This document shows, piece by piece, positions 32,716 through 41,584 of a stretch of DNA of 64,000 bases (positions are counted from its first letter, which is position 1; every line of letters begins with the position of its first letter). The DNA comes from DASUGC01 sp035606665. GTDB lineage: Bacteria; Acidobacteriota; Vicinamibacteria; Vicinamibacterales; SCN-69-37. The DNA lies in the NCBI GenBank assembly GCA_035606665.1, contig DATNEY010000032.1:248001-312000 (forward strand), read 5' to 3'. The notes under the pieces are model-generated. The model did no database searches, was not told the origin of the DNA, and saw nothing but the letters and a program-made list of their open reading frames with translations. Both the position numbers and the translations under genes were made by a program.

Positions 32716-33375
32716 ATGCGCTGCCCCGTCTGCGGCACTGAATACGCGTTCTTCGAGCGGAAGTGCACGCGCTGCGACGCGGATCTGATCGACCCTGACG
32801 CCGAGGCTGATGGCGCGGCTGACGAGGCCGCGCACGGCGCTCCAGACACGCATCTGGTTTCTGTCTTCAAGACATCCGATCCCGCGGTGCTGCCGCTCGC
32901 GACGATGGCGCTCGAAGCTGAAGGAATCGAGTACCTCCTGCGGAATGCCGGGAAGAGCGACTCGCTGCAGTGGATGATGTCGCAGGATCCGACGAACCGG
33001 CCGATGGCGATCGAGATTCACGTCGCCTCCGACGTCGCGGCGAAGGCGCGCGATCTGCTCGTCGATCTCGAGAACCCCGGGCAGCCGATCGTGACGCCGG
33101 ACGCCGCGGACTCGCCTGCCCTCACGACGCCTGAACCTCCGGCCGCGATGCTCGAAGACGCCGTGACCGGCGAAGCGCTCGGGACCATCACCGAGTACGA
33201 CCTCCAGGAGATCACGAGCCGCCTCGAAGAAGAACAGCCCCACCAGTACTTCATCACCGGTGAAACCGTCGACATGCTGAAGGACGCCCGCGCCAGCGCG
33301 GCTCTCGTCGATCTGCTACGACGCGCGGTCGGAGCCGACGGCAGTGGCCGCGTGATTCGCTGGGTGGTGAAGTAG
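32716..33375 (+). CDS. Zinc-ribbon protein with DUF2007-like domain
   Basis: 219 residues. N-terminal zinc ribbon CPVCGTEYAFFERKCTRCDADL (four cysteines), then an acidic linker. Residues about 47-120 resemble the DUF2007 putative signal-transducing fold (VSVFKTSDPAVLPLATMALEAEGIEYLLRN ... IHVASDVAAKARDLL). The C-terminal third is acidic and helical with no recognised domain. Cytoplasmic; no membrane segment. It stands alone between the arg operon and the amidohydrolases, and its function is unknown. Confidence 0.8.
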   Translation: MRCPVCGTEYAFFERKCTRCDADLIDPDAEADGAADEAAHGAPDTHLVSVFKTSDPAVLPLATMALEAEGIEYLLRNAGKSDSLQWMMSQDPTNRPMAIEIHVASDVAAKARDLLVDLENPGQPIVTPDAADSPALTTPEPPAAMLEDAVTGEALGTITEYDLQEITSRLEEEQPHQYFITGETVDMLKDARASAALVDLLRRAVGADGSGRVIRWVVK

Positions 33376-33406
33376 CCGATGTAAGATCCGCACCTCTGGA
33401 GGATTC

Positions 33407-36046
33407 GTGAAATCAGGCTATCTCCGTCCGATTCTGCTTGGTGTGCTTCTCGTGGCCGCCGCGCTCGTTCCCGTCTCGGCTGTACCGCTGAGGAGTTCCG
33501 AGGCTGCCCCTCCGCAGGCGCAGACCGCCGGCGTGGTCGCGATCCGTAACGCGACGCTGGTCACGGTCTCGCGCGGCACGATCAACAACGGCACCATCGT
33601 CATGAGCGGCGGCAAGATCACCGCGATCGGCGCCAACGTCAACATCCCCGCCGGCGCGCAGATCATCGAGGGCAAAGGGAAGTTCGTCTCGCCCGGCATC
33701 ATCGACGCCCACTCGCACATAGCAAATGATGCGATCAACGAGGGCGCGACCGCGGTGAGCTCGATGACCGGCATGGGCGACGTGTTGAATCCGCTCGACA
33801 TCGCGATCCAGCGCGACCTCGCGGGCGGCGTCACCACCGCCAACATCCTCCACGGCAGCGCGAACCCAATCGGCGGCAAGACGGTCGTCATCAAGCTCAA
33901 GTGGGGCGTGACCAAGGCGTCCGACCTGCTGTTTCCCGGCGCGCTGCCGGGCATCAAGTTCGCCCTCGGCGAAAACCCGAAACGCCCGGCCTCCGGCATC
34001 AATCAGCAGGGACCGCGCCGGTACCCGACGACGAGGCAGGGCGTGGAGTTCGTAATTCGTGACGCGTTCACGCGCGCGCACGCGTACCAGAACCAGTGGC
34101 AGGCCTACAACAAGGCGAAGGCCGCCGGCCAGGACGTGATGGCGCCGCGGCGCGATTTGCAGATGGACGCGCTCGTCGAGATCCTCGAGGGCAAGCGGCT
34201 GGTGCACGTGCACTGCTACCGCGCGGACGAGATCCTCATGATGATCCGCCTCGCCGAGGAGATGGGCTTCAAGGTCGCCACGTTCCAGCACGTGCTCGAA
34301 GGCTACAAGGTCGCGAAGGAAATCGCCGCGCATGGCTCCGGCGCCTCGACGTTCTCCGATTGGTGGGGCTACAAGATTGAAGCGGAAGACGCGATCCCCG
34401 GCAACGCGGGCGTGATGACCCACAAGGGCGTCAGCGTCTCGATCAATTCCGACAGCGCCGAGCACGCGCGCCGGCTGAATACGGAAGCCGCCAAGTCCGT
34501 GCGCTGGGGTGACGTGAGTGACGACCAGGCGGTGGCGATGGTGACGCTGAATCCGGCGCGTCAGCTTCGGATCGATCAGCGCGTCGGATCGCTCGACGTC
34601 GGCAAGGACGCGGACGTTGTCGTCTGGAACGCGCATCCGCTCAGCACCTACGCGACGGTAGACAAGACGTTCATCGACGGCATCGCCTATTACGACCGCG
34701 ATGCCGAGCTGGCGCGGGTCGACCAGGTCGAGAAGGAAAAAACTTCGATGAACGGAGGACGCGGCGGAAGGACCGGAGGCGCCGGAGCCGAGGGGCGCGG
34801 AGGCGCGATCACGCCGGGCAACCTCTTCAACATCGAGAGCCAGGCGATCGACGTCAAGCTCAACGCGGCGGGCGCGACGTGGTCGATCACGAACGCGCGC
34901 ATCGTGCCGGTGAGCGGCCCCGTCATCGAGAAGGGCACGATCGTCATTCGCGGCAACAAGATCCAGGCGATCGGCGCGAACGTCGCGGCGACAGGAACGA
35001 AGATTATCGACGCCCGCGGCGCCAGCGTGTACCCCGGCTTCATCGACGCGTCAACGGATCTCGGCATCAACGAGCCGGGCGTCCGCGGCTACGAGGACGT
35101 GAGCGAGATGCTCGAGTTCAACCAGATGCTCCGGACGCGTGTCGCGTATCAGTCCGACAGCGACTCGGTTCCGATCGCCCGTGTCGAGGGCATCACGAGC
35201 GCGGCCATCTTCATGGGCGGCGGCACCATTACCGGTGAAGTGCCGCTCATGAATCTCGACGGCTGGACGTGGGAAGAGAACCTGGTGCGGCCCGTCGCGG
35301 GGCTCGCGCTCACTTTCCCCGGCGGCGGGGGTGGAGGTCGCGGCGGTGGAGGTGGAGGACGCGGAGGCGGAGCCGGAGGAACCGGAGGCGTGCCCGAACT
35401 CGAGCGTCTCCTCACGGCCGCGCGCGCGTACGGCGCCAACGCGAATCGCACGATGGACTGGAACCTCGAGCCGCTCGTGCCGATCGTGCAGAGAAAGCAG
35501 CCGTTCTACGTCGGCGCCGGCAGCGAACAGGCCATCCGCGACTCGATCGCGTGGGCCGAACGCCAGGGCATCAACATCGTCATCCGCACGGCCCCGATGG
35601 CCGCGGTTGCGACAGCCGATCTCCTCAAGGCCAAGAATGTGCCCGTGATTCTCAACAACGTGCTTGCGATGCCGCAGGGCGAGGATACGTTCCACGCCGC
35701 GAACTATCAGGCGGCCGGCCAGTTGCAGAAAGCGGGCGTCATGTTCGCGTTCTCGAGCGGCGGTTACGACAACGTGCGACTGATTCCGTTCCAAGCGGCG
35801 ATGTCCGTCGCATGGGGCCTCGACCGCGATGAAGCGATCAAGGCGCTCACGATCAATGCCGCGAAGATCTTCGGCGCGGACAAGGCAATCGGCACGCTCG
35901 AAGCCGGCAAGGTCGCCAACCTCGTCGTCGTCTCAGGCGATCCGCTGGAGATCCGGTCGCAGATCCGGCACGTCGTGATCGGCGGGCGCGAGATTCCGCT
36001 GGAGAGCAAGCATACGGAATTGTTCAAGCGATACATGGGACGCTAG
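33407..36046 (+). CDS. Secreted tandem amidohydrolase, second domain degenerate
   Basis: 879 residues from a GTG with GGAGG 4 bp upstream; the N-terminus is a signal peptide (LRPILLGVLLVAAALVPVSA). Domain 1 (about 40-445) keeps the metal-dependent hydrolase ligands: FVSPGIIDAHSHI, LVHVHCYRADE, ATFQHVLEGYK and SINSDSAEHARRL. Domain 2 (about 485-875) has the same fold pattern, but HxH is replaced by GFIDASTDLG and the other histidines are missing (IVIRTAPMA, AFSSGGYDNVR), so it is probably inactive. Glycine-rich linkers (near 450 and 645) break the chain. Likely a periplasmic imidazolonepropionase-like hydrolase; substrate unknown. Paired with the next gene. Confidence 0.88.
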   Translation: MKSGYLRPILLGVLLVAAALVPVSAVPLRSSEAAPPQAQTAGVVAIRNATLVTVSRGTINNGTIVMSGGKITAIGANVNIPAGAQIIEGKGKFVSPGIIDAHSHIANDAINEGATAVSSMTGMGDVLNPLDIAIQRDLAGGVTTANILHGSANPIGGKTVVIKLKWGVTKASDLLFPGALPGIKFALGENPKRPASGINQQGPRRYPTTRQGVEFVIRDAFTRAHAYQNQWQAYNKAKAAGQDVMAPRRDLQMDALVEILEGKRLVHVHCYRADEILMMIRLAEEMGFKVATFQHVLEGYKVAKEIAAHGSGASTFSDWWGYKIEAEDAIPGNAGVMTHKGVSVSINSDSAEHARRLNTEAAKSVRWGDVSDDQAVAMVTLNPARQLRIDQRVGSLDVGKDADVVVWNAHPLSTYATVDKTFIDGIAYYDRDAELARVDQVEKEKTSMNGGRGGRTGGAGAEGRGGAITPGNLFNIESQAIDVKLNAAGATWSITNARIVPVSGPVIEKGTIVIRGNKIQAIGANVAATGTKIIDARGASVYPGFIDASTDLGINEPGVRGYEDVSEMLEFNQMLRTRVAYQSDSDSVPIARVEGITSAAIFMGGGTITGEVPLMNLDGWTWEENLVRPVAGLALTFPGGGGGGRGGGGGGRGGGAGGTGGVPELERLLTAARAYGANANRTMDWNLEPLVPIVQRKQPFYVGAGSEQAIRDSIAWAERQGINIVIRTAPMAAVATADLLKAKNVPVILNNVLAMPQGEDTFHAANYQAAGQLQKAGVMFAFSSGGYDNVRLIPFQAAMSVAWGLDRDEAIKALTINAAKIFGADKAIGTLEAGKVANLVVVSGDPLEIRSQIRHVVIGGREIPLESKHTELFKRYMGR

Positions 36047-36054
36047 CGATGACT

Positions 36055-36105
36055 CTCACAACGACGCGAACGACGCGAACAATTGGGAACGACGCGAACA
36101 GAAGG
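36055..36105 (+). repeat. ACGACGCGAAC tandem repeat before an amidohydrolase-like gene
   Basis: Three to four imperfect units of ACGACGCGAAC between the stop of the tandem amidohydrolase and the ATG at 36121. If an upstream ATG at 36049 were used, the units would be translated as threonine/arginine-rich sequence before the signal peptide, which is unlikely. The same motif family flanks the other side of the gene (37573-37705). Confidence 0.7.
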
Positions 36106-36120
36106 CACGGAGGCCCGGAG

Positions 36121-37575
36121 ATGCGTGGCGTGAGACTCATTGTTGTTAGCAGTGCCGCGGCGCTGGCGGCCGCGCTCGGGTTCAGTCCTGTCGGCGCGAC
36201 AACACCAGCCGGCCCGCTCTACGCGATCAAGGGCGCGCGGATTCACACGGCGACGGGCGCGCCGATCGCCGGCGGCACGATCGTGATGCGCAACGGCGTC
36301 ATCGAAGACGTCGGCGCCAACGTGACGGCGCCGGCCGATGCCATCGTCATCGACGGCTCGAACATGAACGTGTACCCGGGCCTCATCGACATGGACAACG
36401 ACGCGCCGATCGACAGCGGGGATGCGCCGGCCGCAGCCGCGGGCGGTGCCGGCGGCCGTGGTGGTGGCGGCGCAACGACCTTCGCAACGCTCGAGGAAGC
36501 GGAGCGCGCGAAGCACGCGGTGATCATGCGGCCGCACTTCCTCGCAGCCGGCAACCTGCGCGCGGGCACGCCGGAGCTGCAGCAGCTGGCGAGCGCCGGC
36601 GTCACGACCGTGCTGGCGGCGCCATCGACGGGCATCTTCAAGGGACAGAGCGCGCTCGTGAACGTCGCCATCCCGCCGGACGATCCGCAGATCAGCACGA
36701 TCGCCGACTACCGCAACGGCCTGGCCGTCGTGAAGTCACCAGTCGCGATGCACGTGAACATGGCGGGACGCGGCGGCGGCCAGGGCTACCCAGGCGCGCT
36801 GCTGGGCACGATCGCGTTCACGAAGCAGGGGTTCCTCGACGCGCAGTGGCAGCGCGATGCGGAGGCGCAGTACCAGCGCACCGGCGCGAAGGGCCCGCGT
36901 CCGATCGTCGAGCCGGCGCTCGATGCGCTCAAGCCTGCGCTCGCGAAGCAGATGCCGGTGGCCTTCGACGTCAACGAAGCGCGCGAGATCGACCGCGCGC
37001 TTGCGATGGCCGCCGAGTTCGGCCTCGACCCGATCGTCGTCGGCGCCGGCAGCGCCGGTGAGCGCCGCGCGGAGCTGGCGGCCGCGAAAGCGCGTGTGAT
37101 TCTCAGCATCAACTTCCCCGGTGCGGGTGGTGGCGGCGCGGGCGGCGGTGGTGGTGCGGGCGGTGGTGGCGGCCGCGGCGGTGGCGCCGGTCAGTCGCTC
37201 CGTCAGATGAAGGCCGCGGCCGATGCGCCCAAGGTACCCGCGCAGCTCGCGCAGAGCGGCGTCGGATTCGCGTTCTCCTCGGGCGGCGCGACGGCCGCGA
37301 ACTTCGTTCGCAACGCCGGCCGCGTGGTCAAGGAAGGCGGCCTTGCCGCCGACGCGGTCCTGCGCGCGCTGACGCTCGGCTCCGCGCAACTCGCCGGCGC
37401 CGCCGATCGCGTGGGCTCGCTCGAGAAGGGCAAGATCGCCAACGTGATCGTCGTCGACGGTGACTTGTTCGATGGCGGACGGGTGCGGCACGTGTTCATT
37501 GATGGACGGCCGGTTGAGGTGACGGAGGCCGCGACGCAGGCGAATACAGGACGGGGACGCGGCGGGAACAGATAA
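36121..37575 (+). CDS. Secreted amidohydrolase-like protein lacking metal ligands
   Basis: 484 residues. The ATG at 36121 is chosen because GGAGG lies 7 bp upstream and a signal peptide follows directly (MRGVRLIVVSSAAALAAALG). The fold is that of the degenerate second domain of the previous protein: YAIKGARIHTATGAPIAGGTIVM, VYPGLIDMDNDAPID where HxH should be, FDVNEAREIDRALAMAAEFG, GVGFAFSSGGATAANFVRNAG and GSLEKGKIANVIVVDGDL. A run of about 25 glycines and arginines interrupts it near residue 360. Probably non-catalytic, perhaps forming a complex with its neighbour (inference). Confidence 0.85.
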   Translation: MRGVRLIVVSSAAALAAALGFSPVGATTPAGPLYAIKGARIHTATGAPIAGGTIVMRNGVIEDVGANVTAPADAIVIDGSNMNVYPGLIDMDNDAPIDSGDAPAAAAGGAGGRGGGGATTFATLEEAERAKHAVIMRPHFLAAGNLRAGTPELQQLASAGVTTVLAAPSTGIFKGQSALVNVAIPPDDPQISTIADYRNGLAVVKSPVAMHVNMAGRGGGQGYPGALLGTIAFTKQGFLDAQWQRDAEAQYQRTGAKGPRPIVEPALDALKPALAKQMPVAFDVNEAREIDRALAMAAEFGLDPIVVGAGSAGERRAELAAAKARVILSINFPGAGGGGAGGGGGAGGGGGRGGGAGQSLRQMKAAADAPKVPAQLAQSGVGFAFSSGGATAANFVRNAGRVVKEGGLAADAVLRALTLGSAQLAGAADRVGSLEKGKIANVIVVDGDLFDGGRVRHVFIDGRPVEVTEAATQANTGRGRGGNR

Positions 37576-37705
37576 ACGACGCAAACGACGCCAATGACAC
37601 GAACGACGCCAAGTTAGAGCATTCCGCACGCGGACAGCGTGCTTGAGAGACAAGTGCCTTAATTCTGCGTCGTTGGTGTCATTCGCGCTCGTTGGCGTCG
37701 TTGCC
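37573..37705. terminator. Inverted ACGACGC repeats between convergent genes
   Basis: Left side AACGACGCCAATGACACGAA and right side TTGGTGTCATTCGCGCTCG / GGCGTCGTT are imperfect reverse complements around a central hairpin GCACGC-GGACA-GCGTGC (about 37627-37643). The location between two converging genes suits a bidirectional terminator; the repeat unit is the one found upstream of the amidohydrolase-like gene. Confidence 0.5.
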
Positions 37706-37709
37706 CTGT

Positions 37710-38369
37710 CTATTTCAAGTAAAAGTGAAACGCCAACAGATAATTGAATCCATCAACGACCTGTGAGTTCACAATCCGCACCGGCAGTCGGTAGTAGATG
37801 CCCTCGGCGCTGATCGTCATCCAGTCGGCTTCCTTGAACGTCAGCTCCACGCCGCCGAACGCCTGGCCACCGGTGCCGTTGGCGCGCTGATACTCGTAGA
37901 TGCCGCTGTTGTTGATCACGCGCTGCGATCCTGAGATGTAGCTCATGCCGCCCCCGATGTATGGCCGCACGTCGATGTCGCGCGTCCCATCGGGCTTCCT
38001 CAGCATCAGAATGAATGACGGGAACGCGCCGAACGTCGAGCCTGGCCGGCCAGTGGTGCCCGCCACCGTGTAGCGCGGGTTGTACCAGCCGACGTTGATG
38101 TTGAGGCCGAGACGCTCGCCGAACCAGAAGCGTCCGCCGCCGCCGGCGCCGCGGTTGCTGACCGACACCTGGCTGCCGAGGCCGACGGTGTGCGGCCGCT
38201 CGCCTGATTTCGGGTCGCGGTTTTCGACCTGTTGTCCGCGCTGATCGGCGCCCACGTCAAATCGTGCGCTGAGTGCTGGAGATGGTTGCGTCGCAACCGG
38301 TGTCACTGGTTGCTGCGTCTGCTGCGAAGCCGTGAGAAGTGCGACGACGGCCAGAACCGGAACGGTCAT
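37710..38369 (-). CDS. Small outer-membrane beta-barrel-like protein
   Basis: 219 residues. A short hydrophobic N-terminus (TVPVLAVVALLTASQQ) is followed by a Gln/Pro-rich spacer and then alternating strands typical of an eight-stranded barrel: HTVGLGSQVSVSNRG, GRFWFGERLGLNINVGWY, VRPYIGGGMSYISG, AFGGVELTFKEADWMTISAEG, and the terminal LLAFHFYLK with an aromatic near the C-terminus. No close family recognised. Leftward, 154 bp downstream of the S9 peptidase gene with a large palindrome between them. Confidence 0.7.
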   Translation of the reverse strand: MTVPVLAVVALLTASQQTQQPVTPVATQPSPALSARFDVGADQRGQQVENRDPKSGERPHTVGLGSQVSVSNRGAGGGGRFWFGERLGLNINVGWYNPRYTVAGTTGRPGSTFGAFPSFILMLRKPDGTRDIDVRPYIGGGMSYISGSQRVINNSGIYEYQRANGTGGQAFGGVELTFKEADWMTISAEGIYYRLPVRIVNSQVVDGFNYLLAFHFYLK

Positions 38370-38433
38370 GGGGTCCCCCTATGGGCGTGGCGTTCACTAC
38401 TATACGCCCGCAGAGGATGGACGGGCGGAGCTC

Positions 38434-38520
38434 AAGTTCGAAGTGCGAAGTTCAAAGTTCGAAAAAGTAGACTCCCCTTCGAACCCCGCCTTCGAACTTC
38501 GAACTTCGCACTTCGAACTT
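38434..38520. repeat. Long palindrome with 30-nt arms (TTCGAACTTCG type)
   Basis: Left arm 38434-38463 and right arm 38491-38520 are reverse complements with a single mismatch, separated by a 27-nt loop. Units of TTCGAAC and TTCGCAC recur in both arms and in the loop. It begins 3 nt after the S9 peptidase stop codon and would form a very stable RNA hairpin, acting as terminator or 3' stabiliser. Confidence 0.85.
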
Positions 38521-38523
38521 AAC

Positions 38524-41502
38524 TTACCGTCCCCCGCCGCCTCGTCCGGTCGTGGCCGGCGCCGGGTTGTTCACCTTTTCGCGATCCGCCCGTTCCTTCA
38601 GGCGCTGGTCGATGTGCTCCTGCATCTTGAGACGCGGCACGCCGTATTCCAGCCACTCAGGCGCCTTCGAGCCCATGAGGTAGTGATCGAAGAACTCCTT
38701 CATGCGCTCGGTGTAGTCCTGCTGATTCGCCGGGCGCGCGAGGCCATGGTTCTCGCCCGGGTACTCGAGCAGGATGACAGGCTTATCGAGCCGGCGCAGC
38801 GTGTTGTAGTACTCGATGCCCTGGGTGAAGTCGACGGCGCCGTCCTGATCGTTGTGCAGGATGATCAGCGGCGTCTTCACGTTCTTCGCGTGCGCGACCG
38901 GCGAGTTGCGCGTGTAGGCGGCCCAGTTGTCCCACGGGCCCGTGGTGAACCGGCCCTGGCTCGCCTCGAAGATCGCGCCGTTCGTGCCGCCGCTGTTCTT
39001 GTAGATGATCGAATACATGCTGATCATGTCCGTCAGCGGCGCGCCCGCGATCGCCGCGGCGAAGATGTCCGTCTGCGTGATCGTGAACGCCGTCTGGTAG
39101 CCGCCCCACGAGTGGCCGTGCAGGCCCACGCGCTTCGGATCGACGACGCCGGTTTTCACCGCGGCCTGGACGGCGGGGACGAGCGCCCACACCGCGGACA
39201 TGCCGGGATCGTTCACGTAGTAGCGGATGTCAGGCATCAGCACGGCGTAGCCGTTGCTCGTGTAGGCCTGGCGGCTGAAGCCGTTCGCGCTCGGACGTCC
39301 GTAGCCGTTGTGCCCGGCCGTCTGCAGTTCGTAGATATAAACGATCATCGGATACGTCTTGCCCTTCTCGTAATTCGCGGGCAGGTAGAGCGACGCCTGG
39401 AGCTGCTTGCGCTGCTTCGGATCCGGATGGTTGTTCATATAGGTCAGGAGCTGCGCGCCTGACGACCAGTTGTACTTCGACGACTCCGGAGCGGTGTCGA
39501 CGATGACTTTGCTGTTCGAGAGCGAAGCGTCGGTCACGAACACCTGCGGCGGCTGCGTCGGCGTCTCCTTGCGGTAGAGCCACACGTCCGCCTTCTCGGC
39601 CTTCTGCAGCGCGCCAATCAGCGCGTCCTCGAAGAGGAGCATCTTGAGTCCGGTCGTGCCCGGCTCGAGCACGCCGTAGCCGGACTTCTTGGTCATCTCG
39701 GCGAAGACGTTGAAGACCTGGCGCTTCGAAAGATCCGCGCCGCGTTCCTGCGGGTCGGTCACCACGCGGTTGCGGTAGCGGATCTTGTCCTTCTTGCCGT
39801 TCACGGTCAGGTTGACGGCCGGCTGGCCCGCGGCGACAGGCACCTTCCAGATGTCCCAGCCGTCCGAAATCATCACGTTCGCGCTGTCCGACGTCCAGCC
39901 CATCGGACTCGTCGGTGGATTCTCGACGTTGTGGTCATCCTCGATGTCGATGAAACTCGTCGGCATGCCGAGCGTGATGTTGCGCGTCGTGCCGGCTTCG
40001 GCGTCGAACACCCAGAAGTGCGTGTTCTCGTAGTAGAGATACTTCGCGCCGTCCGGCGACGCGCCGTTGCCCCAGCGCAGCTTCTTTTTCACGACTTTGC
40101 GCTGCCCCGTCTTCGTGTCCACCGCGTAGATGTCGCGGAACTGCTGGCCGTCGAGGTTGCCCTGGCGCTCGTAGGCGCTGTTGCTCGTCCCCACCGCCCA
40201 GCGCGTGCGCGCATTCACGGTGACGGTCGGCACTTCTTCGTCGGCGAGCCGGATCAGCTTCTTGTCGCCAATCCAGTAGATTGCCGCGTCGTTGCGCGCG
40301 CGGTCGGCGGTTTCCTGCACCTGCTGCTGCGACTGCAGGCGCGGATCCTTGTAGTGCCAGATCACCAGATTCGGCTTCTCCTGCGTCGTGTCGTCAGCCG
40401 CGGCGGCGCCCGGCGCGCCCGTGGCGCCTGCTGCTCCCGCGCCGCCCGCTCGTCCCGCCGGCGGCGGAACTTTCGTCAGCTTCTGGATGCCGAAGATGAA
40501 CGCATCGCGCGCTTCGGTCCACTGCGGCGCGCGGTTCGTGCTGATGCCGTGCTCGGCCGGGAACGTCTTGTCCTCAGACGGCTCGTAGGCCACGCGCTTC
40601 GGCGCGCCCGACGCGTTGAAGCCCGTGTAGCCGACGATCGAAAACAAGCGCTCGCGGTAGAGGCGATCGTCCTTGCCCTTGAACGCGATCAGCGCGTCGC
40701 CGTCATCGGTCCAGGCCATGCGCTCGTAGAACAGCGGATTGCTCTCGAGCTGCGTGATCGCGCCCGACTGCATGTCGCGGATCTGGATGCCGTTGCCGAT
40801 CTGCTCCGCCGCGTCGATGACCATCGCGAGGTAGCGGCCGCTCTTGTTGAAATTGAATTCGCTGACGTTGCCGATGGTGAGCTCGGTGCCGTCCTTGAGA
40901 TTGCGCAGGATCAGGTCGGTTCCGCGCGGCGCGGTGTCGCGCGGCGGCGTGGCGCCACCAGGTGCTGCCGCCGGCGGCGGACCCGCGGGGGCCGCTGGCC
41001 CACCACCCGTGGCCGCGGTCGCGCCGTAGCGATGCAGTGCGACCCAGCCGCCCGCTTCGCCGGCGAACGCAAAGCGCCGAATCTTCGCAACCGTCGTCTT
41101 CTCGCCGTTCGCGAGGTTCACGAGCGTGACGCTGTTTTGATTCGGTCGCCGCGCGCGTGTGTTGGCCTGCGCCTCGGTGCGCTTCGGCGCAATCGTCACG
41201 CCGGCCCAGGCCGCGTCGGTCGAGAACGTCGCCGCGCCGCCGCCGGCCTCGCCGACTGGGAACTTGTACTCGCTCGTGCCGGACGTGGATTTGATGACGA
41301 CGTCGCTGTCACCCTGGAGCGGCGACAGGCGGTACGAGTACCACTGGCCGTTCGGTGAAAGTGACGTGACGCCGATCGCCCGGAAGCTGAGGATGTCCTG
41401 CAGCTCGATGGATTTCTTCGCGGCGTTCTGGGCCGCAACCGGAACGAAGGCTATCAGCGCGGCCGCGAGGGCCAGGACGGACGCCAGACGGAGACGCTTC
41501 AT
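38524..41502 (-). CDS. Secreted S9-family prolyl oligopeptidase-like peptidase
   Basis: 992 residues from the ATG at 41502, which has GAAGGAG 5 bp upstream; a longer frame to 41559 lacks a good site. Signal peptide MKRLRLASVLALAAALIAFVPVAAQ. The N-terminal two thirds is a beta-propeller with WYSYRLSPLQGDSDVV-type blades, carrying two low-complexity Gly/Pro/Ala inserts (near 180 and 360). The C-terminal alpha/beta-hydrolase has Ser in GLHGHSWGGYQTAF, Asp in LHNDQDGAVDF and His in YPGENHGLARP. The tail is PATTGRGGGGR. Degrades peptides in the periplasm or outside the cell. No upstream operon partner. Confidence 0.92.
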   Translation of the reverse strand: MKRLRLASVLALAAALIAFVPVAAQNAAKKSIELQDILSFRAIGVTSLSPNGQWYSYRLSPLQGDSDVVIKSTSGTSEYKFPVGEAGGGAATFSTDAAWAGVTIAPKRTEAQANTRARRPNQNSVTLVNLANGEKTTVAKIRRFAFAGEAGGWVALHRYGATAATGGGPAAPAGPPPAAAPGGATPPRDTAPRGTDLILRNLKDGTELTIGNVSEFNFNKSGRYLAMVIDAAEQIGNGIQIRDMQSGAITQLESNPLFYERMAWTDDGDALIAFKGKDDRLYRERLFSIVGYTGFNASGAPKRVAYEPSEDKTFPAEHGISTNRAPQWTEARDAFIFGIQKLTKVPPPAGRAGGAGAAGATGAPGAAAADDTTQEKPNLVIWHYKDPRLQSQQQVQETADRARNDAAIYWIGDKKLIRLADEEVPTVTVNARTRWAVGTSNSAYERQGNLDGQQFRDIYAVDTKTGQRKVVKKKLRWGNGASPDGAKYLYYENTHFWVFDAEAGTTRNITLGMPTSFIDIEDDHNVENPPTSPMGWTSDSANVMISDGWDIWKVPVAAGQPAVNLTVNGKKDKIRYRNRVVTDPQERGADLSKRQVFNVFAEMTKKSGYGVLEPGTTGLKMLLFEDALIGALQKAEKADVWLYRKETPTQPPQVFVTDASLSNSKVIVDTAPESSKYNWSSGAQLLTYMNNHPDPKQRKQLQASLYLPANYEKGKTYPMIVYIYELQTAGHNGYGRPSANGFSRQAYTSNGYAVLMPDIRYYVNDPGMSAVWALVPAVQAAVKTGVVDPKRVGLHGHSWGGYQTAFTITQTDIFAAAIAGAPLTDMISMYSIIYKNSGGTNGAIFEASQGRFTTGPWDNWAAYTRNSPVAHAKNVKTPLIILHNDQDGAVDFTQGIEYYNTLRRLDKPVILLEYPGENHGLARPANQQDYTERMKEFFDHYLMGSKAPEWLEYGVPRLKMQEHIDQRLKERADREKVNNPAPATTGRGGGGR

Positions 41503-41559
41503 AACTGCTCCTTCAATGGGAATGGTCGACCGGGGATCGTAACAGAGGTGCACGGTCAT

Positions 41560-41584
41560 CGGCGGGCTGAAGCCCGCCGGCTAC
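41560..41584. repeat. GTAG-palindrome element, copy 7
   Basis: CGGCGGGCTGAAGCCCGCCG followed by GCTAC. On the minus strand it begins GTAG, and that TAG is the stop codon of the CotH-like gene (41581-41583). Confidence 0.85.

Noticed and set aside
36049..36120. Upstream ATG at 36049 as the start of the amidohydrolase-like gene
   Set aside because: It would place Thr/Arg-rich repeat translation before the signal peptide, and the ATG at 36121 has a proper GGAGG site.
37122..37195. GGT/GGC repeats considered as a non-coding microsatellite
   Set aside because: They keep the reading frame of the amidohydrolase-like protein and encode a glycine-rich loop.
39931..41358. A 475-codon open frame opposite the S9 peptidase
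   Set aside because: Arg/Val/Ala-rich antisense translation; the peptidase has signal peptide, ribosome site and full catalytic triad.
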